From the NCBI GenBank assembly GCA_029865445.1, contig JAOUGY010000201.1, positions 1 through 6,879 of the forward strand: a stretch of DNA of 6,879 nt, given 5' to 3'. Both the position numbers and the translations under genes were made by a program. Each line of letters opens with the position of its first letter. Position 1 is the first letter of the stretch. The notes below the pieces were generated by a model. It saw only the letters and a list, made by a program, of their open reading frames with translations. It was not told the DNA's origin and searched no databases. This DNA comes from Acidimicrobiia bacterium. Its GTDB lineage: Bacteria; Actinomycetota; Acidimicrobiia; Spongiisociales; ZC4RG35. This document shows, one piece after another, positions 6,477-6,879 of the stretch.

Positions 6477-6879
6477 TTGTTTGACTGCCATCGCCACCAG
6501 CACCCATGCGAGTGCAAGTACGACGTCTGCGATCGTTACCGGCGTCGACAATACGGAACCGACCCGCGGCCTCGACGGCCGGTGCCACGCTGGTGCGAGG
6601 CCACTCCGGTGTCACTTCACGAATGGCGAGACTCCCACCATCAGCGCGGCCGCCGCCGCCGGCCCGTTGAGGTGCTCTGGGGGTGAGCGACGTTCTCTTC
6701 GATCACGATCCCCAAACCGATGAGCCCGTCGATGATCGGGAAGGTCGATGATCGTGAAGTAGGCGGACGAGTACGCGTTGCGGGCTGCCGACGCCATGGC
6801 GGACGGTCATTCGTGTTCGGGATAGCCACCGGTGCACAGGCTCCGGATTCCGACGTTCAGTTGTAGTGCCGGACGCTGT
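6477..6879 (-). pseudogene. Decaying LtrA-family (low temperature requirement A) membrane protein gene, C-terminal part
   Basis: No intact frame exists here, but minus-strand frames hold ordered pieces that read like the C-terminal transmembrane region of LtrA proteins (typically DAYSYxHFPIIAG..VxEEAVAHP..). Piece one (6797-6756) gives ARNAYSSAYF. Piece two, in a second frame (6742 to about 6680), gives FPIIDGLIGLGIVIEENVAHP. Piece three, back in the first frame (about 6681-6615), gives PEHLNGPAAAAALMVGV. A TGA follows at 6614-6612. Read through, the same frame gives TPVTIADVVLALAWVLVAMAV (about 6548-6486), fitting the last hydrophobic helix. The breaks are a 16-base duplication, a frame change at a run of five G (6679-6683), and the stop. 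The region from 6798 to the edge has stops in two frames and no clear match, and the N-terminal half would lie outside the window. The assignment rests on remembered family patterns and has moderate certainty. Confidence 0.55.
6727..6758. repeat. 16-base tandem duplication inside the LtrA remnant
   Basis: CGTCGATGATCGGGAA (6727-6742) is followed directly by GGTCGATGATCGTGAA (6743-6758); 14 of 16 bases are identical, with an exact 11-base core. Since 16 is not a multiple of three, the second copy shifts the minus-strand reading frame. Removing one copy joins ARNAYSSAYF directly to PIIDGLIGLGIVIEENVAHP in one frame, which restores the expected LtrA order. Confidence 0.75.

Noticed and set aside
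6184..6723. Plus-strand frame of 179 codons across the right-end region
   Set aside because: It begins inside the PQQ signal peptide region on the opposite strand and has no ribosome binding site. Its composition (Arg, Ser, Thr, Ala) is typical of a shadow frame, and minus-strand LtrA pieces explain part of the region better.
6798..6879. Attempt to extend the LtrA remnant to the right edge with an RTRM peptide in a third frame
   Set aside because: The similarity is limited to a few residues and would need one more frameshift. I keep the region in the pseudogene span only by position.

Overview
The window is high-GC actinobacterial DNA. It combines a BTAD/NB-ARC (AfsR/SARP-type) regulator, GTG and TTG starts, strong GGAGG-type ribosome binding sites, a tRNA gene without an encoded CCA end, and long meaningless antisense frames caused by GC-rich codon usage. 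The mix of a large BTAD regulator, a secreted PQQ-propeller dehydrogenase and an LtrA remnant would fit Acidimicrobiia or related environmental Actinomycetota, but that placement is inference only.

Layout: bases 2-2773 (+) hold most of a large STAND-type transcriptional regulator. It is cut by the left window edge, which removes the expected N-terminal DNA-binding domain. It converges on a minus-strand neutral ceramidase-family hydrolase (2878-4359). The roughly 100-base gap between the two stop codons carries a long-armed inverted repeat. Upstream of the ceramidase gene, also on the minus strand, is a tRNA-Lys(UUU) gene (4549-4621). Next comes a strong GC-rich hairpin (4687-4724) that ends the following minus-strand gene. 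That gene (4734-6308) encodes a secreted eight-bladed PQQ-dependent dehydrogenase related to polyvinyl-alcohol dehydrogenase.

The last 570 bases (6309-6879) contain no intact gene. A weak promoter candidate for the PQQ gene lies near 6359-6387. Beyond it, minus-strand frames carry recognisable pieces of the C-terminal membrane part of an LtrA-family protein. These pieces are split by a 16-base tandem duplication, a second frame change at a run of five G, and an in-frame stop, so I call this a decaying pseudogene whose 5' part lies beyond the right edge.

The genes do not form an obvious single pathway. The two enzymes act on lipid-like or alcohol substrates and are separated by a tRNA gene and a terminator, so they are probably transcribed independently. 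The regulator is convergent to them and shares no promoter with them in this window. I found no CRISPR array, insertion sequence, phage gene or clear new multi-gene system. The most unusual items are the LtrA pseudogene with its identifiable inactivating duplication, the signal-less compact ceramidase, and the inverted repeat between the convergent genes.
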